From: Astropecten irregularis
Taxonomy: Eukaryota; Echinodermata; Asteroidea; Paxillosida; Astropectinidae
Direction of reading: 5' to 3'
Assembly (NCBI GenBank): GCA_963971285.1
Contig: OZ020262.1
Location: 6,915,036-6,979,035 of the forward strand
Length of the DNA: 64,000 nt
This document shows, in pieces, positions 1 through 14,300 of this stretch. Position 1 is the stretch's first letter; every line of letters starts with the position of its first letter. The translations under genes and the position numbers were made by a program. The notes beneath the pieces were generated by a model. The model saw only the letters and a list, made by a program, of their open reading frames with translations. It was not told the DNA's origin and did not search any database.

Positions 1-276
1 TGGCTCTGGAAACGTTTCGGATAAGGCCTAACTATATTCATTTAAGAGTTGTCATACTAATCTGCAAACCAGAGTTTAATTTCATAGAGCCAGTTTGCAG
101 GAAATATTGCTTTGGAAACGGTTTTTAAGCAGAAATTGTCGGGAACCAGTCGCAAGCTATTTCAAATGCAAGGAAGTTTGGTTGGTAACCCTTTTAACGA
201 AGCAGAACCTTACTGCACGTCTCAGATTGTTTTACAAGCTCTGTAAATTCGAGGGGACCGTGGAATCCTTTCTTAC

Positions 277-3200
277 CTCATCTTGGAACTGGATCCGCTG
301 TGTTTCGGCATCCCTGTAGTCCAGCCGGAGCCTAGCGGCCGCCCGGTCGGTACCCTGCAGCCTCTTCTGCTGCTCTTTGTTGTTCTCAACCTCGTTCTCA
401 AGGAATTGCTGTTTCTCCTTGACGTTGCTCTCGTGGTCAAACACTTCGGCTTTTACTTTGGTCAGATCCTGAAAAGAAAAATCATTTGTTATGACATTCA
501 AACATATTTAATACTAGAATGCTTGGAGTGGCTGAGTGGTCTAGGGTTGATTTCACCAAACTCATCTTAACTTGCTATAAATCGAAATATTATGAATTGC
601 AGCTCTACGTAGGATATGATATGGTTATCTTTGCGTAAATCGAGTTGCAATAAATCGTAGGGCTTTGTGAAATTGACGCCTGGTGGGTTAAGCTTCAGAC
701 CTTGCAGAGAATCCAACTGATTGCCTCGAGCACCAACCACATTATTTGTTGGTCTTGCATCCTTGAGCAAGACACTTTGCAAATGATGGATTCTTTCAGA
801 CAAAGCAGCCAATGAAAGATTGATGTATCAATTTCTACAGAATGTGAAAATGAGGGTTCCTATCCACAGGAACTGGAGCTCCACTGATCCTAACTTCAGA
901 GATTTGTCCGGGCGTACTTACGTTGGCCAACATGTCCATTTCCTTGTCGCGTCTCTGCATCTGTTCGATGGTGGCCTCCCATTGGCGAATCAACTCCTGA
1001 CGGTCGTTGTGGGCTTTGCGAAACTCCTCTGCCGTCTTGTCAAGTTCAAGCTGTAACGGCAATGCGAAGAATTGATAAATGACGATCGATGATTACCGGT
1101 ATTCAACAGCTATCAGAGTACATTGCAATGAGGATGCAAAGCTAGATCTTTATAAAGAACCTTTCCAATACAGGCCTAAAGAGGGCGCAATTTCCACGGC
1201 TCTGCTTACCGAAGAATTCTGCGCTTATGATTCTCATTCTTCACTCACAGGGTTAGCATCGAATTTCTACGCTAGCTAAATAAGCAAGAAGTCCCTAGTT
1301 ATATGAACTACAGATCGGCACAGCAGAAAACCTCACTCTATGAAATAGGATCTCGTAATTTTCAGCTTCTGTAAGCACCGATTCTACGCTTACAATAAGC
1401 AGAGCAATGAACTATTGGCCCAGCAAATTTGGTATTCCAGCAAGTTTTATCTAAGTTAACCATATTCATGAAAGAGCTGGGTACCAGTCATAACAACATC
1501 AAATCATTTGGAGTTTCAACTGGTAACCTGCGTCATCAGAGCTGTGCCTAACTTTTACCAGGCTGGTACCCAGTGCTAGCTCAGTCAATCTATGTACTTA
1601 ACATTCACCATGAAACTGGCACCAGACTTTTACCTGAGCAGTGAGGGTCTCGGTCATCTCATGATCAAGTTGTTTCCTCTTCTTGTGACTTTCGTCGGTC
1701 ATCCGCTCCATTCTCAGGGACAATTCCTGACAGAAACAAACAATAAAATATGAAAATACAAAATGAAATATTCAGAACCGATATAAATAACATTAACATT
1801 CGATAGAGATCCTGCTAGGATCGAAAACGCGTCAGGCCCTCCTAACTCCAAGCATTTTTTTAACAGGTCATTATTTTGACTGATGAGCATTTGCAGCAGT
1901 TTATTACTTGTATTGATATAAATTACAGTTTTATACACTACTCTTCATCTTTTTCATCAAATTAGAGTTTTCTGAGATGAATTTCAAAGGTTGAAGTTTC
2001 ACTCCATGGGAATGGCGAGCTTGTGTCCCTAAGCAGGTCACTTGTCAGACATCCCTTTCGCCTATATTCTAAATGGCTTCTTGCGAGGATGGAGTTGGCC
2101 GCAGTATTCTGAAGTGAATTTGTGACATTTCATTGCTGTGTTGGGGAGATTTAACCAGATGTTGGCTTCCCACTTTTCCACGTCGTCAAAAATGGCAAGA
2201 TCGAAACTCTTCAGCAGGCCTGCGATGCGACAGTACAGATGTCATCTCTTTTGGTGGTAGGAGTTAGGAGGGCCTGACGCATTTCGATTCTAGCAGGAAT
2301 CTTTCTCTTTAGGTGGTAAACGGCCTGCAGGTAGATAGTCTGCCCGTCAGATAGGAATTAAACCCAGAGAACCAAGCTGCTGCCAGAGAAGCTTGACATT
2401 TTACGACAGACCCTGCAAAAACTCGACTACAAAGGACGGAACAAACCTTGATTTTGGCGTCGTCCATCTTAGTGTACTTGGTCAGCGTCATGGAGTCTTC
2501 ATCCTTCCGGGCCGATTCCTCCAGCCACGCCTCAAGGGCCTGCTGGTCCCAATTCAGCTGAGATTTCAGTTCCTCCAACTTCTGTGTGTTCTTGAAGATG
2601 GTGTTCTGATAACAGAGAGAAAAAATGGTTTCCAAAAGTATGATAGTACCTATAACGATAAAATAATGAATATTTAAAAACACCATTTTAGACATTTGGG
2701 CATCATTAAGACACCCTGTTTTGTATTTTGCACACATTTTTTCATCTACAATAAAAAAAAATTGCCAACTGAATATTTGGGCATCCTAAATTTTTCAATG
2801 GAAGCAACCGTTCCCAAATTCCAACTAAATCCTTGCGGATTGTTCTTGTGAACTAAATGAATATTCATGACCTCTTGACTAATATTCTACCCACCTCATG
2901 AATATTCCTGCGCTCTTTGATATCGGCCAGGTCATTCTCCAGACGCTGGATCTCCTGCTTCAGACGGCCAGCCTCTCTCTGAGCGACCAGCATCATGTGA
3001 TTTTCAGTGTCTGCCTCGTTGCCGCGGGCCCTGTTCAAAGCCTAAAACAAACAAAAAATGTAAACAATGATTCCTAAAATGTTTCTGGTTTACACAGCAC
3101 AACAATTGTTATATTTTTTCCAGTGGGTACCCGACTTAAATGTTGTGTCACTGTAAGTGTGCTTAGGAACCAGACCACTGGGCATACGTAACGGAGGCTC

Positions 3201-4290
3201 AGGCTTCGTCTCCATTTCGTGAATCCATTTTGAAATAACTGGCATCAAAATACAGGCTTTTGGCTGCAGTTCAGAAGTAGATTCTCTGGTTTGAAAAGGA
3301 AAACAGAGCTTCAACTTCAATGAAAAACCACAAACTATATTTTCAGAATATGGATGACAGAGCTGGAGCCTGAGCCTTAGCCAGAGTCTCTGTTTTGTAA
3401 ACCCCCTAGGTTTAAAGTCTCTCTTGAATTGAAAGACAATGCCCTAAAATGTCACTCGTCGATTCGGTGTGAGTGCTACAGGGATGCTGTACAATGACGG
3501 ATCTTGGCAGACTACAGAAGATGCTGTTAGCATTTTTACCTGGGTCTGGTTGAGCTCTTGCTGTACATTCTTCATGTGCTCGGACATAGCAAATACCCGG
3601 TCTTCGTTCTCGGACACCTCGGCCTGACATCGCACAATCTCCTGCTGTTTACGTTGCACCTGTGAACGGAATCAACCGGCAAATATCTTACCCCAACTGC
3701 TAGTCTTAAAAGATTTTTAAACCAAGCCTGGGAAATTTCATCAAGGTTAGTCAAAAAATGAAAGACATTTTAAAATGATTCAAATTTGGCAAAATTTCAG
3801 GGCAATCCAGTTCATTTTGTCCACAGAGACAGAGTTAAACTTAATTATTAAACAAAATAGGCCCATCCAATTTACTAAAATGCAGTTCCCTTACTCTAAA
3901 TCACTGAGTAAATGGCCATTTTGCAGGATTAGAATGCACCTCTTGCAAAATAACCTTCAGAGAAAGAAAGCCAGCATGACGTATCGAGAATTTGCCAATC
4001 CAAAAAAAATGACAGTGCCCGAGTGCCGGCACAGCCACAGGCACAGCTTCCATTAATTAGGCCTATAATATAACGTTAAACTTGTTAGACCTGGTAAGTG
4101 GTAGTCGTCTGCAGAACTTCGTCCAAATAAAGGACCTCCTCAAGAAAGCAGTGTTTTCTTTAATTATCTCCAAGATATACCATTTTAGTAACCTCACCTC
4201 TTCTTCCAGAACTTTATTTTCTTGGTTGGCCACCGGTACTTTCATACCGCCATCCCATTCCATCTCGCCCAGTACACTTTTCACGCTCAT
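277..4290 (-). CDS. CCDC39: CCDC39, coiled-coil axonemal ruler protein (N-terminal third)
   Basis: Seven coding exons on the minus strand, all phase 0: 4198-4290, 3540-3659, 2895-3041, 2447-2605, 1634-1726, 922-1050 and 277-468. They give about 311 residues; the vertebrate protein is about 940, so the rest lies beyond the left edge. Family landmarks are the start ([12 protein letters not shown]), [15 protein letters not shown], and [20 protein letters not shown], which match CCDC39. The protein is almost entirely heptad-rich coiled coil without membrane segments. CCDC39 with CCDC40 forms the 96-nm ruler that positions inner dynein arms and the nexin-dynein regulatory complex on ciliary doublets. 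The ATG at 4290 is chosen because the residues after it align with the family N-terminus. A ciliary expression programme is expected; a forkhead core lies about 215 bp upstream. I see no frameshift. Confidence 0.93.
546..677 (+). repeat. MITE-like family B, copy 1
   Basis: About 130-bp element with inverted ends (GATTTCACCAAACTCAT on the left, GGGCTTTGTGAAAT on the right), inside a CCDC39 intron. It is diverged from copies at 12121, 14019, 19752 and 58604. A SINE-tail-like stretch (gagcaagacactttgcaa) follows at about 762-780. Confidence 0.7.
1800..1914 (-). repeat. Family C interspersed repeat, copy 1
   Basis: About 115-bp element shared with 25191-25440, 34072-34195 and 46102-46226. Read on the minus strand, the conserved core is gcttggagttaggagggcc followed by a short hairpin (gatcctagcaggatc). 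It lies in the intron between CCDC39 exons 4 and 5. Confidence 0.8.
2246..2305 (+). repeat. Family C fragment
   Basis: Contains only the core ggagttaggagggcctgacg and the tagcaggaatc hairpin; the distal part seen in full copies is missing. It lies in the intron between CCDC39 exons 4 and 5. Confidence 0.6.
3186..3408 (-). mobile_element. MITE family A, copy 1
   Basis: About 220-bp element in a CCDC39 intron. Its ends are inverted (acggaggctcaggct and agagtctctgttttgtaaac). The interior matches six other copies in the window, including the segment for 'aatgaaaaaccacaa'. No coding capacity. It is in the orientation opposite to copies 2, 3, 5 and 7. Confidence 0.85.
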
Positions 4291-4504
4291 TTTGAACGGC
4301 TGTCAAAAACCTCCTGTCCTCAAATTGACGATATTTTTTAATTCACCCAAACTCCGGGCGAATAAATCACAAAACTGCGTTCTATACTCCCCCGCACTTC
4401 AATTGGCTGTCAGAAATTGGACTTAGAAATGATAATTTCCAAGGAATTTGAGTAAAAACTTGGAGTACAAAATGTACTCGTAATTCACAATATTTATACG
4501 GCGT

Positions 4505-4511
4505 TGTTTGC
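4505..4511 (-). promoter_or_regulatory. Forkhead core (GCAAACA) upstream of CCDC39
   Basis: On the gene's sense strand the sequence reads GTAACCACAGCAAACAAC, about 215 bp before the ATG. It holds a forkhead core and a GTAACC like half of an RFX X-box. FOXJ1 and RFX factors drive motile-cilia genes. The motif is short, so chance occurrence is possible. Confidence 0.35.
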
Positions 4512-4749
4512 TGTGGTTACGGTATTCGGGAATTGACCTTCGCTGATCCCTAACATTGTCATTCAAATTGTACACAGAACACACTGCGTACCAGCGATTC
4601 ATCAATTTGCCTATATTATCTGCCGATTGAGGGCGCTGTTGCATAAAAATTTAAAATGAATTTAGTGTGCTCTTTATTAATTAGTTTTTTAAAATGATAA
4701 AAACATTGTAAAAACTTAATTCGGGGCTAATTTATGCTTTTAAAATCAA

Positions 4750-5015
4750 TGGTGAAGGAAGAACATCTCATTACAATTTGTTTCTGCCTGAAATGCTGTA
4801 TTTAACTAGAACAGAGTAAAACCAAAGACCAAAAACATAAGTCAGTTGACTAGATTTGGAAATACTGCATTTTTCACTGTTTTCTCAAAAAGTGGGCACC
4901 CTTTGGGACTTGAAATTTTAAAAAATGATTGTTACTGTATCTTTCTTGATATTTTTGCCCTTGAAAGGCTTGAATGTTCATTTCTTTGGCAAAAAAACAA
5001 AGTATGAAGTTACCT
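4750..5015 (+). repeat. Family E interspersed repeat, copy 1
   Basis: Shares long segments with 26388-26566, 32362-32722 and, inverted and partial, 48368-48485. Shared strings include ctgcctgaaatgctgtattt and tctcaaaaagtgggcac. No open frame. Confidence 0.75.
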
Positions 5016-8000
5016 TTAAATCAATGTGTCCAGGGAAGTCCAATGTCGACTATGCAATGCAAGGTTGGTAATAAAAGTTTAATTCATTGTGCCCAATTTC
5101 CAAAACTCCATTAAATCAAAGTTTACTTAAAAGATGAATAATAATTGAAAAACAAAACCCAACTTGTTCCAAGCTTTGCCAAACCAAATCCCATTGCAAT
5201 GAAAGCTATTGCTACTCCACATGCTCAAATTAGAGAAGAACTAGCCACAATATAACTCCAACCAAACTAGAGACCCTCCCCAAAGAGAAAAAAAGAGACT
5301 CAAAGATAAAAACACAGCACCCATCATGTCAAAAAAATAACACAAGATCAAACTTTCCAAAGCATAATGACAGTTTGACAGTGGTATTATTGTGTCATGC
5401 ATAAATAAACTGGGCCGATTGTTGCAAACAAATTCGAGAAATGACAAATAAAATCAATCACTGTTATAATTCTTCTTCTTTTTTTTAGGGGGGTTGTTGG
5501 TTTTTTTATCTTACAAACTACTTGTTTTCAAAGAAATTATTTGAAGTAACAGCATAATTAACTGCACAGATTTCAAAAATACATTTGACAGCCGCATAGG
5601 AATTCTGATTTTTTTTTTACGAGGGGTAGGTTATAAACTGAGTTGGCTAATACAACTTAAATCTTAAAAATATTAGCTTTTTGAAATCGTCTAATTGTAC
5701 ACACGTGTGCAATTGTTTTTTAGAACTGTGCCAAGTTGATCAGAAATATCATGTTGATTTCATTTCAAACAAAACACTCCAGATTATTTGGTTTCTGTGT
5801 AGAATATCATTTCTTTGTCAAAGGATTACATTTTTAAACAAGACGTTACTCAATCCATGAGGAATAGATATTAACAAGGTTTATTCATTAATATTTATTA
5901 TTATTATTTTTTTCAACATTTTTTTTTTGCATTAGAAGTTGATGTCATTTTATTTTTAATAGACCATGCACATGAGCCATTTCAACACATACAACAGTGG
6001 TTAGAGTGACATTCAGCCTTTTTTCACAGTTTTGCCACATTTTGGGTTCCAGAAAAATAAATAAAATTAATTCAAGATAACATTTCAAATTCATTTTTTT
6101 TTAATAGAAAGTAAAAAAATATTGCTTGTTAAAACTGTGGACCAAATAAAAAAAAAGGCAACTTTTTGTCACTCACACCACTATTTATGCATGTATTCAA
6201 ATGACTCATGGCCTGGTGAACCGCCCACTGTGAATAAATGCATAAATTATGCAAATTCACTTCAAGTCAACCAATGGCATCCAGAACTCAGCTTCCTGCG
6301 CTTTGCATATTTAGCATACCACAAGCCTGAATAATATTAATGTTTCCATTTCCTTTTTTTTCCACATATATTTTTTTTTTATACAATAGTACTTTTTTAT
6401 ACAACGTATCAAAATTGTTGGGTTGGGCTTTCTTTAATTATATTTTTTTTAACAGATAAAAAGCAGCAACCCTATTTTGTTGTTTTTATGTGTTAATTAC
6501 ACTTTTTAGTTGTGGACTCAAGAGGCTAACTTGTCTGCATGCCATCGGCCTCTTGTTTGTATGTACATAACTTTCTAACTAACAAATGTACTAATCATTA
6601 TAATTAATAAATTTGTATAGCAACAACAGGGATAATGTATAATAATATCAATGTGTCGGCCAGTTTTCTCTGCGACAACATCGTTTTATATTTACAATAG
6701 TTTCATCAAGAAAACGTTCGGAAAAAAAATTGTCGAATTTATCAGCGGAAACGAACAACCCAGCCACATACATACTGGGAAAAACTGCCGACTCTTTAAA
6801 AAATTGCAAACTTTTCAATAAAAAAATAAATAAAAATACCAAAATTCAATTTAACATTACAGAAATCAATCACTTTAACGCTTTGTGAAATAATTTAATG
6901 GTTTTCTTTAAACAAAACAAAAAACAGAAAAGGTTAATTTAAAAAAACTTCTGAACGGCATTTAGTTTAAAATATGTACTTGTTTACTTTTAAAGGGATT
7001 TAAAATTAAAATGTGCAGGAAAATTTAACTTCATATCGCATTGCAGAATGTCGATCATGAATAAAAATTCTCCTCTGAAATTTATGTATCAGGCTCGGAA
7101 TTTCAGAGGTCACGACCTTGTTGTCATGGTTTCGACCTTGGGATTCCTATTGACGAGACTGAGCACAAATTCTGCATATAAGTGGCTCATTATGCATTGA
7201 TGGTGTGTGTATTCCACAGGAAAAAACCTGGGACTACAGATAGACAAACGTGTGCCAACTTGTGAAATGACGGACCCTGCTTCTTTCGGGGTTAGTCCAG
7301 TGTTTTCTTAATGCCCTTACTAGCTCAACAAATACAAAAGTGACATGAAAATGTTCAAGTATGCAAGTCAAAAACATAGATCGTGACTTAAAAATCCCCA
7401 TTCTGCCTGAATTTTTTGCCATTTTGGCTTGGAACCTTCCTAAATCCACCAAAAAAATCAACACTGCAGTAAGCCTTCGACATTTTCTCTAGTATGACCG
7501 AGCCTGGGTCATTAAGCTCCATATTCATGTCATAGATCGCTAAAAACCAGGATCTTTTCAACTTGATACAGTGATACAGCCAGTATGCGGTGGTTAACTT
7601 CAAGATTCAATCCGTACATAATCAAATTAAATTGTGATTGCAGTTCAGATGTAAGTATGTCAAAACTAATAATGCAAGTTTATAACAATAAAACGAAATA
7701 ATACAAATGCCATAATAATGCTTCGATAACAATTATCACAGGCCGTTTCCATTTTACATATTAAAAAAAAAAGGTAAAAAATAATAATATTCTTAATATA
7801 TAACAAATGGAAAAAATGAAAGTTTGATTAAAATGCAGTCTGTTTCATGGAAACCAAAATTAAGAAGATCGTTTTGAAGTTTACGATGGCTTCAAATGAT
7901 TCTTTTGATCAGCATGTTTGCAATGCGGCTTGCTCTTTCGTACTATCCAACTGTTAGGGAATGAGGTAACGTTTTCGCTCACCAGCGAGAGACGAGAGCA

Positions 8001-11000
8001 AAGGATATTTCAAAAGACTGTCAACGCCAGCGATATTAAACAGATTACGACATAGGTGGTCAGAAATAAGACATCCATAGCTCTCTTAAAAACCAAATAA
8101 ACAAGAAAATAGTAATAAAACCAAAAATTATTATCAATTAAGAGGATTTCAAATTTTCAATCCCTCAAGGGCATTTGACATTTCAATGGCACGACTTTCA
8201 ATTGTCGCTTGGTTGCAAATTTTCTTATCGGAAACTTCAAGTCTCTGATTTTTTTTCACTTTTGTACAGAGTATATTTCAGAAGACTGCATTCTCTGTAC
8301 AAAAAAAAGGATTTATCATCGTTCACACGGGGACAAAATGCATAAATAACATTGTAAAAGATACATTAATCACTTTGAGTTTTGAGGTAGGGCATATTTC
8401 TGTAGAACCAGCAGTGACTGTTATTATTCAATACCTGAATGTAAATTTCTTAACATTTTTATTTTTTAATTTATCATTTTTTTTCGGTACTCTTCTTTCT
8501 GGGCTGTTTAGGCACAGATCGGGGCCTGAAATTCTTCTGAACACTGCAAGATCACAATAATTCCTTATTTTAAGTGTTCAAGGCCTTTTTTTGTCAAGTA
8601 TTTATAACTTGGGTTTTAGGAGTAAGAAAGGGGATATGCCTCTCAATTATAGGACAGCTTCATTTTGGCTGGCTCCCTGAATGCCAGCCAATGAAGAAAG
8701 CAGTGGGTAACCAGTGAAGGCGTGGGTTTTTTCCCCTCACTGGTAGACTGCTTTTTAATTCGCATCTGATTACATCAGGGCACCGATGAATAATTACAAA
8801 TAATATGTTCAGATTCATAGGCACTCAAAATCAACGAACTGCAGCTAAAAAATTGTTAATTCAAATTCATCAACTCTACTGGAACGTCAGAGAGATTTTG
8901 GTTTTTAAAAACGTGTTCATTTAAAAGTTTTTTTGAGCACTTTTGCTGCGCAAGGCTTGTGTGTAACTAGAAAAAACATTTAGGCTTTAATTTAATACAT
9001 ATACGTTAATAGTCATAGCATATATAAAACCAGAAGTACGAAAAGATTTGTATGGAAAGAATTCCTTTTCGTTTTTGCTTTTGCTTTTTTTTTGCCTTTC
9101 AATTTCTTTTCCTCGAAGCTTAGCCTGTTTTTTTCCTTCTTCAATTAATCTGATTGCACGTCAAGATTAAGCCTTTGATAAAAACCTGCACAATATGATA
9201 AAAAACTGAAAACGGTTTCAAGTGCTTTAATACCGGCCGAAAAAAAATAACGAGTCTGGCAACTTGACTCCACACATTTTGATACCTGGACTGTCAGGGC
9301 ATAGGACCTGACTAATACAGACCACAATGGATAACGTAACAGTGAGGGGTATTCAGCGCAGTATTATCGAGGCAGCCACCTACAACCATAAACGTGTGAT
9401 TTTTCAATGATAATACAAAAAAAAAAAGACCAATTCAGCCGCACACCAAATTATCTTCGTACACAATTCATGCTTGGTGCCAAACTTGAGATTTTCAACA
9501 AGAAATGAAATACAGAAATCTGTATTTGGAAATTTTTTATTTTCAATTAGAAATACCTGTCTCCTTTAGACTGTTTGTTATTTATAAATACCACTTTTTA
9601 TTAACACTTTTTTAACACAATTTGTTTTTAGCTCCCTTCCCTAATTTGTTAAAAATGTCAAATTTGACTCCAAGCATGTTAAGTTCGTTAAGACAATCTA
9701 CAGCCTTTTTTTTGTACACGCTTTTTACCTAATAAATTACAGTTTCTTTGTTTTGTTTTTTTCTCCCTTCACAATAAAATTACAAGAAAATAGTTCTCCT
9801 CTCTCATTCCTGTACAGTTTCTCCATTCCCGAAGTTGATCACAAAATTTGGTGCAATCTCCTAAAATGTTTTTTTTTCTTCTTTTAAATTTTTTTTTTGG
9901 GTAGCCGTTTTAAGGATGCTGTGGGTTCTAAGGTGTAAATTCTGGTCTATTCTACAAATCTTTGTACGCTACGATTCCGACGAAACAGCCTTGGAAAAAG
10001 ATAAGCATCTTGAAAGAAATTGCACGTTAATCTTCGCAACAACATCTACAAGTGATTCCTACAGTTGGTGATAATTATACAGAGTTTGACCAAACTTTAT
10101 GATCAACCGTGCCAATCCTCCGGTTCTTTTCCAAAACAAATTTCTTTCCATCTTTCCAGATAATAAACCCCGAAACGAGCATTCACAAATATTGATATTT
10201 TTGTTAACTATGGTACTGAAGGTGACCATATTTGGACCATTATATTTACAGGTGCTTTGCGGTTAAATTTGCAACGGCATGCTGGCTTGGCTCGGCTTTC
10301 GTGAGCTTCTTGCCAGAGGCGTGTTCCGATGAGTCTATATGTTTGTGCTGGCAATTTTGAGAAGTGTCACTTTCAAGGGTTGAAGCGTTTTGATTTGTTA
10401 CCCTCAAGTGCAACGCAAGGAAGACAAAGGAATTGCTGCCGTGGACGTTTGTCTTCTCCTTGCAAATGGTCTCGCTTCAGCGGACAGCCGAACGGGTATC
10501 ATTTCTTGACAATATGCGGCCTGGGTTTTATTGAGACAACAGGTCGCCATTAAGCAGCGGCTTGTGTAATGCGGCCGTTCCGTTCATTCCTCTTCGACGC
10601 TTCTGCTGCAAAGGTTGTAATGTGCAACCTGCTGCACATCTTAGACTACCATCACTCAATTTGACATTTTTCAGAATCTGTTCAGAATCCTTTTTATGAT
10701 GCCATTCCGTCACACAATCTATCCTCAGACGCCAAGCAGTTATACGCATGCGCAAAAAAATGATTTGCTTTTTAATGTCTGCCTATAAAAAAAAACGTTT
10801 CGATAAAAAAAAAATAGCATGTTTCACACAGATGGGCACCGTAAATTTTCATTTCAATAGCACGTGTTTGGATAAAATACTGCTTCAATCACTATGTACG
10901 GCAAGCGCGAAATAGAGTACATTGCAGATGCTGTTCGTGTATTCAAGTTTTTTTCAGATTGTAAAACGTTTCAACGATATTTATATGCTGAGCAAAACGT

Positions 11001-11317
11001 TACTACTACTTTTTAAGCACTTAGTATATGCAAGCATGTTTTAATAATATAAAAAAAACACCCCCCAGATGTCATTAGTTGATTCCTATGCACAACACAG
11101 TACAATCCTTTGATGGCCCTTGATGCTGTGAACGCTTGACCTAGAGGTCAAAGGTTGGAGGACCTTACCATTCTCTCAGAAGGGATGGCTTTTGATGAGG
11201 TGGAGAGGTGGGGTGATGATATCTTGAGCAGTCAAGCACTTGAAAAACGTGAGTAGTGTGGGATGGATGATCCGAGTAGGTAGGGGTTATCTTCCTTCTT
11301 ACGGTGTTCGACTGATG

Positions 11318-14300
11318 TTAAAAGTTGAAGCCGTCCTTGGGGATATTCGCACTGGCGTCAAAGTCATACCCCTGCTGGACGACCTGCGGGGCTAGGGCTG
11401 GGTCATCTTCATCGATCTGAGGGTACGAGAAGAGACAAAGAATAAGCAAAATGACATTGCTACCCGGTCCAAGTTCGCACTCTTTATAAACACCATAATT
11501 ATGTTCTCAGGTTCATTCAATCAATTGGCAACCTCCGGAGGACTTAGCGAACAATTTAACATCCCAGGTAACCAGTCAACAAATGACGTCTTGCTCAGTG
11601 ATACCATTTCGCTTGGTCTTGTATCACACAATGACACTCCCACATATACCAATAACATGGCTCTTTGGAAGGTGAACAGATAAAACTGAATGGAGCGGGA
11701 TTCGAACCTGCGACCCCCTGAAACCATACCAGTGCTTTACCAACTGAGTTATCCAGTCCTGTGTTGCCAGCGTCCCAAATTGTCAATTATCTTTGTTCGT
11801 CTGCCAGTCAGAATAGCTCACAAACGACCGATCTAATGAGCAATTAACCAAAAACCATTCATACTCACGTCATCTGAAAAGTAATGCTCGATAATTTCAT
11901 ATGCAAGTTTGTAGACTTCGTCATTTTGGCTGTTCTGCAGCTTCTCAATCTTATCTAGACCTGTTAGAACAAAATAAAAACAACCAAAGGGGATAAATTA
12001 AATAAAATATTGACTCTCCAACGTAGCTGTACTTGAAAATCCACACACACAAAATCCACACTTTTGCACCACAGAAACAGAAACATGGCATCCAACAAAG
12101 TTGATAATTTACCAAGCCTGGGGTCGATTTCACCATTACTCATCGTAACGTACTATCAATCGTAGAACTTATGATGCATTGCAGCCCTACATAGGATACG
12201 ATGGGTTATTTATCCTTCGTAACTCGAGTTACGAACGATCGTAGGGCTTTGTGAAACCGAACCCAGGCCCCACATAAAGTTACTGTGCTTCCGGCCGCTA
12301 CAGTCATGAGTCCTTAAAAATCTTGGCAAGTTATAAGGGTTTCGATGGATTCCAAATGGATCGGCTAAATAAATGCTGCAGACAGGATCACCGCACCACC
12401 GGAACAAGTGAAAACCAGGCTGAGAAACGAAGAGTACTTAAAGTGCTCCAACCAAATTAACGACCTGAACTATATAATGATCAGAGTAAGGAGGGCCTGA
12501 CCCAAGTAAGATCTTCCTCGAAGGCTAAAATGTAATCAATCGGAGGGGTTGTTTTACCTGTGCACATCTCGATCATGGAGGCGATCTCGGGGTAGTTCTC
12601 GCCCGAGGCCTTGAGGATGTTGAAGATGCCGTCCAGGCAGACCTGCACCACCTGGGGGTCCTTGACGGTCAGCAGGTTGCAGAGAGGTGGGATGACGTTG
12701 TTCTCTACGAGAGCCATGACCTGGGGCTTGGTGCCGCTGATGGTCAGGTTACTGATGGCCCAGGCTGCTTCCTTCTGCGTCTGGAAATCCGACTATTCAC
12801 AGGATGAAAACATTTCAAATTTAATAAAGAATTTGCTTATAACACCCCCAAAATGACACATCACTCTCAAAGAACTGGGGCCAATTTCTGGAAGCATGGT
12901 AAAAGCAAGGTGACTATAGGTTCATAGTTTACTCACCCTGTCCAGATGTCTGATGATGTCAGGGAGTAGACCAGCATCGATGACTGCCTGCACCTGTTGC
13001 TGGTTGCCTGCTGTGATGTTGGACAAGAACCATACCGCTTCCTAGAATACAAATGAATAACTGTCAAAACTATGTTCTAGTGGGCGGAGTGACGGCTGGG
13101 GAAACTTCACAGCTCACTCGGGCGGGATTCGAACCCAGAACCTCAACCAATGCTACTACTTCGCGTCTCGAAAAGACAACTGCCATTATGTCAATGGAAA
13201 TTAATTAAGACATCTATGAGGGAAGTCCGTTCAACTTGAGGTTTATTTGATGATTTTTATTGATGAATACAGAATAATATTCTTGGAGTTATTCCCAATA
13301 TGAAGAATGTCAGGTTTGTGGTTTGAAAAATATGTTGCGAGTATCTTAACTGATTATTGGGATAGAGCTGTATAGGAGTGGATTTATGGCCTCTTGACCA
13401 TCAACCATCCACACTAGTAAGCAGTAAGCTGCCCACATATGAGCTTAGCACCTCAGTCGAAAGTGGAGGTCCAAGGTTCAAATCCCACTTCAGTCAGTTT
13501 CTATCCCTCTCTGTCATATGGCATAGTTATCGGCCAGACCTTCCCATGTTTTCCTTTTATGTAACCACCCTCATCCAGGTCTCCCAGTCAGTTTTCAAGC
13601 AATACCGAGTTTCTTTAAATGAGCCTGAAATCACACAGATCAACACAGACAAAAGGACCGTTCCACCCTAAGAGACACGAGAGGAGGTTGACCTACCTTG
13701 TTGATTTTCTCCTTTGGATGTGAGAGGAGCTTGGGGAAGTACGACAACGCCTTACAGCTGAGTACGACCTGTGTTTGGTCATCCGTTCCCGTGACGATGT
13801 TACCAACCGCCCTCAATGCTGCCGTCTGCCAATTAAAAACCATTCATTCCAAATTAATTTTCTGAGAACCATTTATTTTGATAAACATAGATGCTGGTGG
13901 GTTCGAGCAAAAGTAGGTTTAATACCAAGGGGATTGATGGACCAACTTGGTGCAAGTGCAAAGGATGCCTACAGGGATACTGGTAAATGTTAGGACTTTT
14001 GATAACATTTGAAACACCTGGGATCGATTTCACCAAACTCATCATATAAACCTACTATCACTCATAGGATTAGGTTGCATTGCAGCCCTACGTAGGATAC
14101 GATGGGATATCCTTCGTAATTTGAGATACTATCGATTGAGGGCTTCTTGAAATCGACCCATGATTCTCAACAACTCCACAATTCAGTCCTATTACACAAC
14201 TGTGATGCAATAAAACTTTGATCTTAAAGGGATAAGACAGTTTAGCTTTCCAAATGGGAAATGGCACTTCTGGGCAAGGAAATCTTATCACAGGCTATAC

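Larger units (their letters stand above)
4291..11317. other. Gene-free interval, CCDC39 5' flank and KPNA3 3' flank
   Basis: About 7 kb of AT-rich DNA with many homopolymer T runs. No exon with coding character was seen on either strand. The right part must include the importin alpha 3' UTR, since its stop is at 11318, but several poly(A)-like TTTATT motifs make the cleavage site ambiguous. A family E repeat sits at 4750-5015. Confidence 0.6.

Noticed and set aside
1800..1914. Hammerhead-ribozyme-like pieces in family C: hairpin followed by GAAAC...GTC, and CTGATGAG further along.
   Set aside because: The core pieces are in permuted order and the sequences next to them cannot form stem I. 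The CTGATGAG element is also not adjacent to the hairpin. Taken as coincidence.
11689..11760. tRNA-like sequences (also at 28889, 35877, 38672 and 55935) as functional tRNA genes.
   Set aside because: Acceptor and anticodon stems do not pair well, no plausible anticodon loop was found, and copies share non-tRNA flanks. They are SINE heads.
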